DNA from: Marsupella aquatica
Taxonomy: Eukaryota > Marchantiophyta
DNA length: 64,000 nucleotides
Assembly (NCBI GenBank): GCA_973895155.1
Contig: OZ316892.1
Location: forward strand, 2,976,001-3,040,000
Reading direction: 5' to 3'
Shown: positions 12,906 through 25,717 of the stretch, in pieces
How positions within the stretch are numbered: the first letter of the stretch is position 1
How the letters are laid out: each line of letters begins with the position of its first letter
Notes under the pieces: generated by a model
The model's database searches: none
What the model was told of the DNA's origin: nothing
What the model saw: only the letters and a program-made list of their open reading frames with translations
Position numbers and translations under genes: made by a program

Positions 12906-14086
12906 TTTGCTCCTGTTGCGATCACCCAGCTCATTTCACCTTTAGTTCTTTGGAGGACTTAATACATGTGCAGGAGGGCCAGAATTGTGCACAATTAACC
13001 TCTCATGGAGGAGCTCGAAAAAGGGCTGCAGCGAGCACAGCGTGCATCGTGTTGTCAGTTCTTGAGCATTTTCGATTTCGGAGGAGACTTTACAGTAACT
13101 TACCAATGGGCCCGAAAAGAACTGTTAAAGGAAAACTCTTGTTTAGCATGAAAACCACAAGCCTTTATAAAATGTGGAAATCGACCAAGTGCCGGATCTA
13201 TCTGAGGGGCTTTACATAAACCCAGCCTTTTGTGTCTTGCTTTACATTTTGAGCCACATAGTAAGCCAGATTTTGAGCCTTTAACTCTGCCCATAAGTCC
13301 AACTCTGAAGCTCAAGTCTCATTTCCTACAGCCAAGAAAACCCAAGCATAAACTCAACATTTACATGAATGCTAAGTATTATAACGCTGCAAGTTGACGA
13401 TCTCTACAATTCACTTTATCACCTGGACCCATTGCATTCTTGAAGGAATGTCCCAGCCGACCGCATCTGTTCGTGCTGGAAACGATCTTCCAAACAAAGC
13501 CGTTCTTGCATTCGTTTCTCTTCACGAGTACACTAGAGTTGAGGACAGCAAAAGCAAAACTTCCTCGAGTATTTCCTGGACGTTGATCTGAATTGAGAAG
13601 ATATCTAATCGGCCTCAGAAGTGAACAAATAAGACAGTTCCAATGCGAGATCCTGGGTCAGTCCGAAGTCTCCAATGCCATATCAGCTTTTCTCGAAAGC
13701 TACAAAACTTTGAAGAACACGAAAGTCAGAAAATGCCTATGCCGGCTGTGCACTCTTCCTGCTCGAGTCGTCCATTCCTACTACCAACGTTACATATCTT
13801 CTTGTGATATCGTCGTGTACACTACTACATACAACAATGTTTGATCTACAAACCCACTATGGCCAAGTCCACTTATATCACCCTTCTAAGCGTGTCAAAA
13901 TTATTCGTCCCAACATGATCATTGGGCATTTTGAAAAACGAAGTGACAGATGAAAATAAATCTGTCCACTTGACTGCACAGGGAGTTTGCTAATCTAACT
14001 AGGAATTTCAGCACCTACTGAATGTATAGCAAGCTTGGGCTAATCAACATACTCGAGAGACGAGGACGAATTGTGAACCAGGTTAT

Positions 14087-17000
14087 CTAATATAACAATT
14101 CCTCAAAAACAGGGTCTGTACTCTCTCCCCACTTCCCATGGTAAGACTCCAGAAGTTTCTCTGATACTGTCTTCCCTGCAACATGGAAGAGAAACAAAGT
14201 GAAAGCAATTACACCACTGAAGAGGGTCTAGAAATCGCAATGTTGCAGAGAATAACTTCAAATAGTCCTCATAGGAAACCCATCCAGAAGCCAAATGAAA
14301 TTCATAGAGCACACAAATTGTGGACCTGATGTGACGGTTTCTTCTATCTCATTTAAAAAGCTGGCTTCCTTGTAACCTCTTCGTTGGAGACCCTCCTGTA
14401 TACACAAGATTCATCAACTTCCTGGAGTCCCACTTTAACGATAGCGTACTAGGAAAATAAACTTCCAGAAAGTTTGATGAAAATCAAGACATGTTTGATT
14501 GTCTTATACATTATGACCATGACACGAGACAATGTCACTTTGCAGTGAAAACATGGACCGTTCATACAGCAAATCAGGGGTTCCCATGTTCTCTGCATCT
14601 ACTTGTTTGAAGAGCTCAATGCCTCGGCTAGAGAGCAACAAAAGGTATCCAGACCAACCTTAGCAAGCTTGAAGACATCCTGGGTAACGTGTTTCAGGAG
14701 GCCATCACGAAATGGGGTTTTCAAACCCAGTTTCGGTACCTGGACATTCATCATCAGCTGTGAGTTCGCAACTTGTGAACTGTGTAGGCAGTATATGCAA
14801 CGAACACTAAAACGCAAGACTTTTCCATGACTTGCATGACACATGGCGGCATGATAGCACTTTAAGCTCAGCTTCTCTAGACACTTGGCACACGTGTTTA
14901 AACATTCATTCAAAAATTCACCCAACCTACCAGCATGGCAGCAAAGAATCCCACCGGGAGAGATATTATCTTTTCAAGTTTCTTATTAGAACAAGAGTGA
15001 AAGAAAGGGTTCCATTGGGAGGTTGAGCTGACCTTAGTTCTGAGCATAGCACGCTCCCTTTCAGTCCAATCGCTTATTATATCCAATGCTCCTTGTAGCG
15101 ATTCATCATCATACAGTAATCCGACCTGCAGCCAATTGTACATCATCTACCTTGACAGTACCTACGTGTCTAGCCAAATTACTTTGCTTTGGGTCAGGGG
15201 CCACTGATCAAGATTCAGTTGTATGATTCTGATCAGTAAATCCAACCATTAACGAAATGACATTTTCTACGGTTGAAGAGCAAGGTTCGAAAGTTACTAG
15301 GAATGCGTTTCAATTTTTCCGTCGTTTTGTTTCTCCAAATATCGGCATTCCCAGAGGTGGAGGGGGAACCTGAAGTGATAAAATAAAGTGAGAACGTAAA
15401 CTCACCCAAAACGCTGGTAGAGCACACAACCTTTTCCAAGGACCACCATCTGCTCCTCTCATTTCCAAGTAGCGTTTCAATCTAACCTGCTCAGTATCAA
15501 CAACATTTCGTCAATGCAGTAAATTTCGAGTCATAATGTTATCCCTGACAATTGTTGAATACATCATGACCTGTACAGACAACAGTCATTGAATTGATAC
15601 CTCCGGAAAGATGGTTGTCAGATGATTCTCCCAGTCATTCAGAGTTGGAGTGACACCTGGAAGCATTGGCAACCTTCCAGCAAGAAAGTCCTGCATACAC
15701 AGCGCACTAGTATTTATTTCTATACCACATGACTTGAATTCCAGGCCATACGTACGCATGTCACTCACGGTCGTCAACTGCAAACACATAATATCTGCGT
15801 AACTCCAGCAAACTGGAGAAAACACCTGAACATTCAGACCAACTTCCGGAGAAGATCTCCTGTACCAAGGATGGATCGAAACGCAAAAGGAAACCCAAAA
15901 TGGTCAAAACCTTTAGCAAAATTGAAAACGACGAATACCTTGAAGGAACACCCAGAGCAATCAACGTACTGCTTATTCCGATACACAAAGTACATAGGCA
16001 CATCTAAAGCATAGTCCACATAATCTTCAAATCTGCAACAGTCACGAAAGTCAGTCCACAGTTACGTAGGCCGTCACACATGAACAGATAGATACATTTG
16101 CATCCAAAAAGTGATCATGTCAGAACAAACACGACTGAACAGATATACAAAATACTGGACTGCTTACCCGAATTTCTCAGCGAAGACGAATGGGAGATCG
16201 CCAGTCCTGTTCTTATCTACATCAGTCCAGATATGGCTGTCACAGGAGCGACGAACACAGTTAAACATCCACTCGATAAACTTCCTTCATAAAACTCCGG
16301 CAGACAGCTTTAGACCATTCCTTCGGGATACGGCTTGCAGATGAGGTATGAGCTAAAGAATTATGTGAGTATTAATTCCAAATTTAATTCGGAGTCGGGA
16401 GAATTGCTTTCTTTTAGGCCTCTCGTAAACATGCGACTGTACCCTGACGCCTTTCTAACGTACGTATCGCAGCACAACCCACGCCAGAAACATGGACCTC
16501 GCTAATGCAACCATGGTGCGCTTCGTGACGCTTAAACCTATCGCTCTTGGCTCAGGGGTACTACTTATTTCCACGACTCCCAATTACAAACCGCTATACC
16601 TTGAAATCCAAGTCACCACACTCACCTGCGGTAACTAAGGTAGCCATTGGGCTTTCCGTCAGCAAACGGAGAGTTGGCAAAGAGAGCCGTTGCAATCTGC
16701 GCAGAATTCAGGCATATGCTCCATAAGTTAACAGTTTGCGTAAGGGGTAATGTAAGTGGCTATACAATTCTCACTTTAAAATTCTCCCACAATGCACACT
16801 GCCGTTCATGCCTTCATGCCTGCGAGTTCGTTTTGTAGAAAACTTGTCCCCATCGGCGATAGCGATCCAAGAGCGCCTTAAGATAAACGAAACCTACAGG
16901 TCAAAAGTAAATAAAACACCATCATAAATGAGAGAAGAGCTAGAGTCACAAATAGTACTCACAGGTTGCAAAGCTAAGCCGACTTGAAATTTCTTGACCA

Positions 17001-19199
17001 TGTCTTCTTCTGAGGAGAAGTCCAAATTGACCTGCCGAAGGACATGAAGAGTTTGAGCTTGCAACTTCTGTGCAGTAGAAATTAGAAACACACTGGTAAA
17101 CACAGCAGACCGACAACAAACTCAGCCCACAAGGGAGGTTCACCTGAACAGTGCATGTGCGGAACATCATGTCCAGCCCGTAAGTTCCCACTTTAGGCAT
17201 ATAATTGCGCATAATATCATACCTGCCCTGCACAGCACTTGCATTAAAAAGGATATGAGACCATTTGAATATCGAACGGTGCACGCACCCGATGCAAGCA
17301 CCCGATGCAGAATATAGTCGACTAAAGGACTAATATCGCCAAGGATCCACAAAACCAAAATGAACGAAAGCTTCCAATCACGGGTCTTTCTAACTAAAGA
17401 AATAACAGATTGGGTAAAATAATTCATTACCTTGGGCATAATAGGAACGGCTGAAACTGGCCATTTCGGTTGAAAGCCGATACCCAAGAATCCCAGGTTC
17501 ATTTCTTCTGCCACTGCCTTCACCTGCGACGGCGCATACCACGTGCTGAGATTGTATTCCGTATTAACCATTCACCCAGATCTTGAGATTAATTCAACAT
17601 TCACAGACGCTATATGAGAATGCTGATTATTTTGCAGAAAACAAATAGATAATTCTTGGCTCCCCACAATGTATTCGTGCAACCATTTTTTCAGCAAGCA
17701 AACGATGAACATAGAATATTTTGGCCGAAATCACAAATTGATCTATCAGAGAAGTTAATTGCAACACTGGGAGGAATCCAAGAGAACTTCATGGTTATTG
17801 AAAATTAACCGAGGGCCTACGGAGCTTCATGATACAGAACCAACACCTCTACCCTACGTAAACATAGGCGTTCGTGACACTCCGCACGATAACCACTAAA
17901 ACACATTTGAGACAGGGGGGTGGAAAATCTTTATTGGGGTTTGTTGAACGAACAAATAAGTTCCATGGGAAATACCTGATAGAGATGAGAATTCACTTCT
18001 GCACAAGTTTGGTGCAAAGTTTCTAGTGGAGCACCACTTAACTCGAATTGTCCACCGGGCTCCAAAGATACACTTTGTCCATCCTATATCACCATCCAAC
18101 AACGCGAATTCATTCGGAATCTCAGCACAAACCTAACAGTGCTGGCCTCACGTGACAATTCGAAACGGTTGCATCACTACACAGAACTATACTTCATTTT
18201 GAGGGATGCAGAGATTAGTGGACTGATGATCGAGATCTGACCATTTTAAGCCCAATAATGTTGCCGTTCTCCGTGACTTTCTCCCAGTTGAAGCGCTCTG
18301 CCATGCCATCCAGAAGTTGAGCAATTCGTTGGTACTCCAAGGGCTTGAGGGTATCAAGCTCAAATCCAAACTTCTCATGCTCTGTTCCAATTCTGCACAT
18401 TTTCCACGCCCACCGTTCTCAACCGGTGAATCTTCTGCTGCCATGTCCTAAAAGCAGTGAGTCTACTCTTAAAGTAACACACGGTTCACTGTCATTTTGA
18501 TTCTGAATTGAATATGCTCAACTATTCCCCCCAGACCTGGCTGTCATAGTCAAATGACATTCTGGTGGGCAATTCACTACAAGAAAATCAACAATCAACC
18601 CTGAAAACGCAGCCACTCTGTAGAAAGTGGCTACATTCACAAGTTCTTCATTTCGGATGGGAAACGAATTCGGTGAAATGGAGTTCTCACGTCAGTCAAG
18701 TCTACTCCAGAGGTAACACTGGCAAACATATTCCTGTTGCCATCATGCATTACAAGCAAAATCTCCTGTTCAGAACATCATCGTGAATAACCACACACCT
18801 CCACTTCTCTTTCGGCTTACATCCAGAAGCCAGATATGCGACAAGATCTTCTCTAGTCAGAGGCTCCGCCGCGACAGCAACGTCCTCCGCAGGCGGACTC
18901 GCGGCGACAGTCTGTAAGTTCTTTCCATAATGCTTTCCGCTAAGGCGTCCCCCGAGAGCAGAAGAGCTTCTCCTTCCCCCTCGCAAAATTCTCAGGTTCT
19001 CCACAGAAGAAGAGGAGGCTTGCAATTGAACCTTTGCCGCTGTCCATTTTTTGCCAGTAGTGCATTTCCTGTCTACTAAGACAGCTCTGACCTCTCCTCC
19101 TCTACTGGAACTGCTGCTGCTATTGCCTTTGACTTGACAGGAGATCAATCTCGACGGACATGCGATAGACGACGACGACATCATCTCAACCGGTCTCAT
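14087..19199 (-). CDS. GSH1: Glutamate-cysteine ligase, plastid type, 15 exons
   Basis: ATP-dependent joining of glutamate and cysteine, the first step of glutathione synthesis, in plastids. Exons: 18799-19199, 18242-18392, 17976-18083, 17431-17523, 17144-17227, 16963-17031, 16626-16696, 16168-16236, 15939-16032, 15601-15690, 15406-15486, 15033-15125, 14659-14739, 14326-14395 and 14087-14175, giving 547 aa with consistent phase. A Ser/Arg-rich N-terminus of about 100 residues fits a transit peptide. The mature enzyme begins at [13 protein letters not shown] and contains [57 protein letters not shown] and [11 protein letters not shown]. It ends in VFEELLY, as plant GSH1 does. The CC1 cysteines (HQTCAEVNS and RLCALPAF) are present. 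The second CC2 cysteine is Met (GRLPMLPG), so the CC2 bridge known from Brassicaceae cannot form. The first ATG of the frame is used; an alternative start lies five codons downstream. Confidence 0.95.
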
Positions 19200-19284
19200 T
19201 ATCCCCTCCAGAGCCCCCTCCTACCTCTCTGCTCCTTCTCCTGCTTCTCTTTCCAACTTCTTCATCCCCTGCAGAAAAATGAAA

Positions 19285-19356
19285 GAATCCATAGTAGAAT
19301 GAACAACAGAGGTATGCATGGAATCCATAGTAGAATGAACAACAGAGGTATGCATG
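19285..19356. repeat. Perfect 36-bp direct duplication
   Basis: The block starting GAATCCATAGTAGAATG and ending GGTATGCATG occurs twice with no mismatch, at 19285-19320 and 19321-19356. Perfect identity implies a recent duplication. Confidence 0.9.
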
Positions 19357-20090
19357 CCACCTTTACCACCTCCATTTCTACCTCACGTCCCAACAAGTCT
19401 CACATGTCAGACCTCTTTATCTACACAAGGAAAAATTTGCAATGCACGCAATACCAATGACGGTTTCCACCACCATTTCCACCTCCCCGTCCATCAATTT
19501 TCCTGTCAGACACCTAAGTATCTACGGGAGAGAGAATTCAAAATAGAAGCAAGATTAAAAACCACCACCAGTTCCACCTCACCGTCCAAGAATTTTCATA
19601 TGAGACATCAGATCATCTTCAAGAGAAAAAATTCACCATCGGAGCAAGACCAAACACCACATCCACTTCCTCCTCCCCGTCCAGAATTCACAATGCAAGC
19701 GACACCAAAGGCCACCTCCACCATCACAACCACCACCACCTCACCGCTCAACAATTCTCACGTCGGACAACTATTAATCCACGGGAGAAAAACTAAACAG
19801 CCACGTTCACCTCCACCTTCACCTCCACTACCACTACCACTACCACCTCACCGTGCGACAATTCTCAAGTCCGACAACTCATTCATATACAGGAGAAACA
19901 AAAATCAAAAACAGAACGAGCGCTACCTCCACCACCACTTCCAACTCACCTCACCTCACCTCACCTCACCTTCATCATCATCTAAAGAAAGCAATTCGCA
20001 AGGAAAGCAAGCCGGAAGGCCACCTCTGCTTCCACCTCACCTTCCAACAATTATCATGTCAGAGACCTCCTTTTTTAACACGGCTGGCCA
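19357..20090 (+). repeat. Degenerate minisatellite, about 100-bp unit, about seven copies
   Basis: Each unit runs from a CCACC(A/T)CCACC tract through CACCTCACCGTCCAACAATT and TCTCATGTCAGAC to a CGGGAGAAAAA.TCAAAA segment, then restarts. Copies differ by substitutions and internal loss. One plus-strand frame stays open for about 250 codons only because the CCACC tract encodes Pro/His/Thr and lacks stops. I do not regard it as a gene. Confidence 0.7.
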
Positions 20091-20924
20091 CTCCTCCATG
20101 GACCGTACTTGACGTCTGGTGCTCGGGTCTCTTCTCCGCCTGCATGGCAATCTTAGGTCTTTCAGTTTCGAGCTTTTGCAGTAGAAAGCTCTCCTCGCTC
20201 GTCATCATCATCAGCGACCAAACTACACTACACTACACTGCTTCGACCCGATCACACGACAGACGAGCGACAGAGAAAGAGAGACTCTGTTTGAACGAGA
20301 GTCACTCGTGACGCGCGTCAGCGTTCGTAAGCGTTTAGTCGTGAGCTATACCAGGTTTTCAGCGAACCTTATAGTGCCCTTTCGCGCAATAAATAAATAA
20401 TTACTAAAACTAGCCACATGAGTAACGGATACGAAGAAAATCCTTGCACAATAAAATTTATAGCCTACTTTGGCTAATCTTTGTCCATCCTCATTTCAAA
20501 TTTTTATTTTTTTGGAATCAACATCACTTTTGTCTATGGTCATTTAAAGTTTTGACCCTTATGATCATTTGTGTCTGTAGTGGGAGTTACAATCTAGAGT
20601 CTTCATTCTAGATCTAGGCCCGTAAGAATAGGCTTTGTTGGTGCTTTTGTAGTAGGATGTTGGGCCCTGCTAACAACATACAATTATTGTGGGGTACCAA
20701 CCTGGAATATTACACCCTCATGGACCCACGGGTTTGCTGTGCAAGGGGGTTTGTTGTGAAGCTAGCATGGATTTCTTAACTGGGATGGATTGACTCAAAA
20801 CATGTAATGCTTGGATAGCACTTTCTAATTGGGACCGAAGTGTGACTCATACCCAGACTCCTTGCCATTTGCAGCTGGCTTCCCCTAGTTACACTGTGGT
20901 TGTTGAATCTCTTGCCCAGGGCGT

Positions 20925-21450
20925 CCATCACAAAAGTGAAATGCCCCCCCCCCCCCCCTAAGTTGCTACTCATGCACAAACTACTCAATCATGACATTTT
21001 TCACAAAAGTGAAGCATCCTTCCCAAAAGTAGTAAGTAGTTACTCATGCACAAACTACTCAGGGCCTCTTTCACAAAAGTAAAGTATCATTCTCCAAATT
21101 GGTAAGTCATTGGTCATGTTCAAACTATTCAGTACATCCTTCACAGAAGTGAAGTCCATTGGCAGTTGGTTTCTAATATTTGACCATTTTCACACTACTC
21201 CGTAAAAAATCATCTCAGGAAAATCTCAAACTTTGTCAAAGAACACGCTTGAAAATTTGAGTTTAAATAGAAATCCAAAAGTTATCCAAATAAATGCACA
21301 AGTCTGCCAAAAGCACATGCACAAGTTTGCCAAAATTATTTGGGACGTCCTTCTCTAAAGTGAAATATCCTTCCAAAAGAAACCAGTCAGTTTGAATTTT
21401 GGGTGTAAAGAGAGACAGCCTGTTACACATTCCATCGGGATGGGCAAAAC
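20925..21450 (+). repeat. Dispersed repeat, plus-orientation copy
   Basis: It shares ordered blocks with the reverse complement of 5100-5640. An inner unit of about 70 bp (CATGCACAAACTACTCA ... CACAAAAGTGAAGCATCCTTCCC ... AAGTAGT) is repeated two to three times from 20960 to 21160. The two copies flank the delta-tubulin and GSH1 genes in inverted orientation. Confidence 0.6.
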
Positions 21451-24400
21451 AAACCCCTTAGCCAATCCACGCTTGATTGGGAATAAATTTTAAGAATTCA
21501 AACTATCCTGATGTAAACACTGACCCCTATTTGAAAAATAGTCTAGTATAGTATTCGGACCTTCCTCAATTTCCTTAAAATGCAGAATAATTGATGTAAG
21601 CCTGGATGGCACTACAGTACTGTTGAGTAGGCTTACTTCCTTTGCCATTGTGTGGGACTCTCGGGCCTTTTGGCTCTTTGATTATCCTGGAAGTTTATCA
21701 TGTTTTCTCCTTTTTATTAGGCCTCCTCAGTTTGGAACCTTGTTTCCAATGTGGCATTTTTTGTGCTCTGGCAATGTGATATATATTTGAATATTCCAAC
21801 TAAATGCAACTTTAAGTTTCCCATGTGAAATGAGAAAACAACACGTTTAGCAAATTTAAAGTATCTGGTTGTCCATATCTTAATGTTTGTAATTTTACCC
21901 ACACTTGACAATTATTTCTGGTAAAACTTAGATCTATCCTCACATGAGGGTGGCCTTATGAGACTTTGGGGGGGCACTTGTGACTGCTTGTCGACCACGT
22001 CTTGTTCTATCAAAGATCTTTTGAAATGAAGTTCAATGAATGTAAGTCCCTTGAATGAATGAGCCAAAGTTTGGATCAACTGTTAACCAGGTTTTAAATC
22101 TAGACAAAATAAGCACTCCACGTGAGCATTTATGTGGGCACACTACCTGCCATGTAAAATCCCTAAACACCTCTATGTGGACGCACTACTTGCCTCGTAG
22201 AATTGAGAGACAGCATATCATAACATTTGGCCCCCCAGTTCTTGTAAAGCCAACTCCACTAGTTGTACGGTCCAGATTTGATCTTAGAGTGAATACAAAG
22301 AAGACAATTGCCCCATGTCTGCTATCCCTAGACAAAACAATTCCTACGGTAAAGGAGATCACATATGTCAAAAAATCAGTCAAACAAATCTAACAACTAT
22401 AGTTATGGTTAGCTGCAGTAAAAAACAGTTGACATCCCCACTAATGGGTAAAAGATGGGCTTTACTCACTTTCCAAAAATAGCAACCATTTCTTAAGCTT
22501 CCGCTTAAAATTCAAGACGTCAAGTGTTACTTTGTCATGCTTGCAATCTGGTTCTCGCTAAAAGTACATAGTTTTCAAAGTGCCAACACCAAAACTTTGA
22601 CCCCCCAAAAAGGTGGGTTGCAAACATATGCAGACAGTCTCAGGAAATGGCGAGGAATTTGTTAGTTTCTAAACATGACGTCCTAGCAAACAAATATGAG
22701 GAGAAAATGTCCCAGAAAATGGTATCATATGTTAAAATTGATAGCATACACATGTTTTGGCTAGGACAAGCAAAATACAGGACAAGTAGATTGAGAGAAG
22801 GCTTTGATTGGGAAGAATTAGAATGACCACCAGAGAAAGCCTGAAAGCAAGTAAAAATAAGTTAATTATAATTATAATTTTGAACCAAGTCTATGTGGAA
22901 CCAAGGTACCACTACTAGTAATAAATATTTGCCAATCTGACACTGTAGGCCAGGATAGCCCAGGATCTTTCTCAGGTCAGTGGGCCCGAATCTTCCCCCT
23001 CAAGTACTGTCCCAAAGTTCTACCAGAAGATTCTCTTGGGAGGTCAGGTGATCAGTTTATGATCATTATCTGTCCAGATTCCTGAACTGGGAGGTCAAAT
23101 TCCCTTCCTCATCAAATCACGTTTGTGCTTATGATTGACATCTCCCCTTCCTCATCAAATCACCTTTGTGCTATTGATTGCCCTTTTTACTGTACACAAC
23201 CCCTACGAGCAGGGTGATTTTTAAGGTTGAGAATATCGTCGGTGAAGGAGACAATGTTAACATATTCACTAAGTTGGTAGATTAATTTATCATTGTTAGA
23301 TCTCCCTATTGTAGCCAATGGGGTCTGTGACTAGTTGGGAAACTGACTAATGGAAAACAAAAAGCATGACAAAATTTTATCAATAGTGGGTAAGCATTTC
23401 AATTGAGGTGGGATTCTGGCCACTTAAGAAAACAGCTGGTGACAACCTTTGGGAGCCTTTAAGGATGGCCCCAAAAAACATTCCAAGGGACAAGCGAGTA
23501 TTGTGGGTTGCCTTCTTTTTGAAGTGAACGAGTATTCTATTGGTTGCATTCTTGTCAGTCATCATGTCCAACAATCAGGCCAAATGTCACATGTCAACCT
23601 CTGCTACAATCAAGAGTCCTCCTAGCAAAGAAAAAGACGGTACCAAACAAAACAATTGTCCTTCCTACAGTTTGTCTCACCCAAAGGTTGACTCTTCAAG
23701 CACATTTAACCCTCTCGAAACTCTCCTTCACTGACGGTTGAAATATTGAATTTACTCATGAATTAAGCATGTATAATTAGAAACAAAAACAACGAAATGT
23801 TGAATATGTCTCTGTTTTGGCTGAACTGGTGATTTGGACTCAGACTCCCCTTGTAGAGAAGCCACCTCATCTTAATAGAATGCTGAATTATTAGTGATTA
23901 TTGAACTATTTTTGGCGATATGCCATGAAATTTAATTATATGAAAATAAGTTTTATTCCATTCATTTATCTCCCGAGTAGACCCCTTTTGAGGTTTCAGT
24001 TGGTAATATCAAAAGTTTGGCAAGACCTACAGTAGAGTTCGATGGTGTGATTACTTGATTACTCAACTGATTCCACTTTGTTTGCACGACAAGAATCCTC
24101 GTCCAGTCCATAGTCAAGCTCCCAATGAACTTTTCCCTTTTGTGTAAGGCTGGACATTCATACAACCTGGTCATGTTTAGAAGGCTTCTACCAAGTGGTC
24201 CAAACTTTTGGAAACAATATTTTGGACGTTTGGATTTTACCCCTTTTGCTTTTGTACATTGTTAGGGCGTAACATGTTAATATTAGCTGTGCTATGCATT
24301 CTAATACTCCACGCACTTCCACTTATGCACTTCCACTTATTAACCTTGCAGTAATTGTCTATCATACACTATTTTGCTAACTTTTCTGAGAGATGATTTT

Positions 24401-24754
24401 GCCAGATTTCTCCAGAACTCAAAGTGGACATCTGGAGGATAGAAAATTTGAAGCCCCCATCGACTACAATTCTTGGTCCATGAGACTTCGACATTGCTTT
24501 GATAATAATTCCCAGACATTATTGTTTTTAGATTGATTTTTAAAATTAATCCTTTGCTGGGATACAAAGAGTACCCATGTTAGAGCTGGATCCACCAGGT
24601 AGCATCATTTATGGAGATCTTTCCTGAAGGCAATGATGAGCCTTGTATGTTAGTAGTTTAATTTTTGAAGATATGGCTAGCCCTTAGTTTGGCTATCATT
24701 CATAGTTGGTGATCGGTTTGGGATCTCGGGGGGGGGGGGGGGTCATTTTTTTAT

Positions 24755-25018
24755 GGACAAATTTTGATGGATTTTTTTTTGTGATTTTATATATGTCCAT
24801 GAAGTTATAAAAAAAATCCATCAAAATTTTCCATGAATTTCTGAAACTGAAACCCATCATTTTTCCATGAAAGTTTTCCATCAATAATCATTTCATGATA
24901 ATCATTTTCATGGAATTTTTTTATGAAACTGAAATATTGTATATTTCATTTCATAATATATAAGTTTCAGTTTCCATGGATAATCATTTTTCCATGAAAA
25001 TGATGGGTTTCAGTTTCA
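24755..25018. mobile_element. AT-rich foldback element with nested hairpins
   Basis: An inner-left hairpin has arms AAATTTTGATGGATTTTTTTT (about 24759-24780) and its complement at about 24809-24830. A second inverted pair has GAAACTGAAACCCATCATTTT at about 24843 and its complement ending near 25018, with further CATGAAA/TTTCATG palindromes between. This looks like a MITE or foldback, possibly one inserted beside another. It has no coding capacity. Confidence 0.6.
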
Positions 25019-25712
25019 AACTAGGTCCAAACCTTGAATAACATGACTTATCCAGAAACCATCTTTATCCCTATTACTCTGTGGTTCAGCAAGGATGGAA
25101 AGGTTTGATAGCAGGGTCCAGCGCGCAAGGTTAGTATAGGATATATAATGTAGATGTATCTTCCCTGAGCAGTCCAGATCAATTTAGGCTTGCAAGTATG
25201 ACATGTCCTTGCCTTATGGGTTGGGGTTGCAACAGGATGGGGGGGGTTCTTGCTCATGGCAGGTTGTGGTCACAACTGGGTGTAGAAGGTGGGATGACCA
25301 TAACATGCATGATCTGGGGGCAGCAGACCCTAGGGCCAGATGGAGGGTCAAAGTTTTGCTCAAAGTACCTATGAAAGCCCCCCCCCCCCCCTAATCCATG
25401 TGCAAGGGCACAACCACACCATTAACAAGTGCAGCCAGCAAGGGCCGTGCACCAATCCCATGCCCCATGCAACCAGCTCCCAACTTCATCAGTGTGGAAG
25501 TGTCAATTACATGACTTCACCCTTGCAGCTTGAGTGCATTGTTGCTGTGAATTGAGCCCAAATTGAGCAACAGGCCAACGGCAACAACAGGCTCTTATCT
25601 AGACCATTTATTGTTGGTACGTAACTCTAGCACCTGGTTAGGTTAACAAGAGTGTGGTTTAAACACATTAGGGGCTGTTGAGGTTAGACTAGTGGATCAA
25701 GAGGGGGTACCC

Positions 25713-25717
25713 CCATG
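25713..25717. other. Target-site duplication, left copy (CCATG)
   Basis: CCATG immediately precedes the LTR at 25718 and is repeated immediately after the other LTR at 33888-33892. A 5-bp direct duplication is the expected Copia integration footprint. Confidence 0.9.

Larger units (their letters stand above)
11725..14086. other. Intergenic region between convergent genes
   Basis: Delta-tubulin (+) and GSH1 (-) converge here, so both 3' untranslated regions must lie in it. It contains two tandem arrays listed separately (12379-12520 and 12525-12905). The open frames between 12950 and 13850 on both strands show no recognisable domain and are treated as noise or UTR. Confidence 0.6.
19200..20330. 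promoter_or_regulatory. GSH1 upstream region occupied by tandem repeats
   Basis: This is the 1.1 kb immediately 5' of the minus-strand GSH1 start. The proximal 80 bp are pyrimidine-rich on the plus strand. The rest is a perfect 36-bp duplication followed by a degenerate minisatellite (listed separately). The distal end, about 20100-20330, is GC-richer with CGACAGACGAGCGACAG and GACGCGCGTCAGCG, which could be a core promoter or 5' UTR. I see no unambiguous TATA box at a defined distance. Confidence 0.4.
20331..25712. other. Intergenic repeat-rich region
   Basis: No gene is recognised. The region contains a C15 run at 20944-20958, the plus-orientation dispersed repeat at 20925-21450, a G15 run at 24728-24742, an AT-rich foldback at 24755-25018 and a C14 run at 25378-25391. 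From 21450 to 24700 there are only short frames without family resemblance, and I see nothing else in it. Confidence 0.55.

Noticed and set aside
19354-20112. 252-codon plus-strand open frame, Pro/His/Ser/Thr-rich
   Set aside because: It is a translation of the degenerate ~100-bp minisatellite; stop-free because of CCACC tracts, with no domain and no consistent unit-length peptide.
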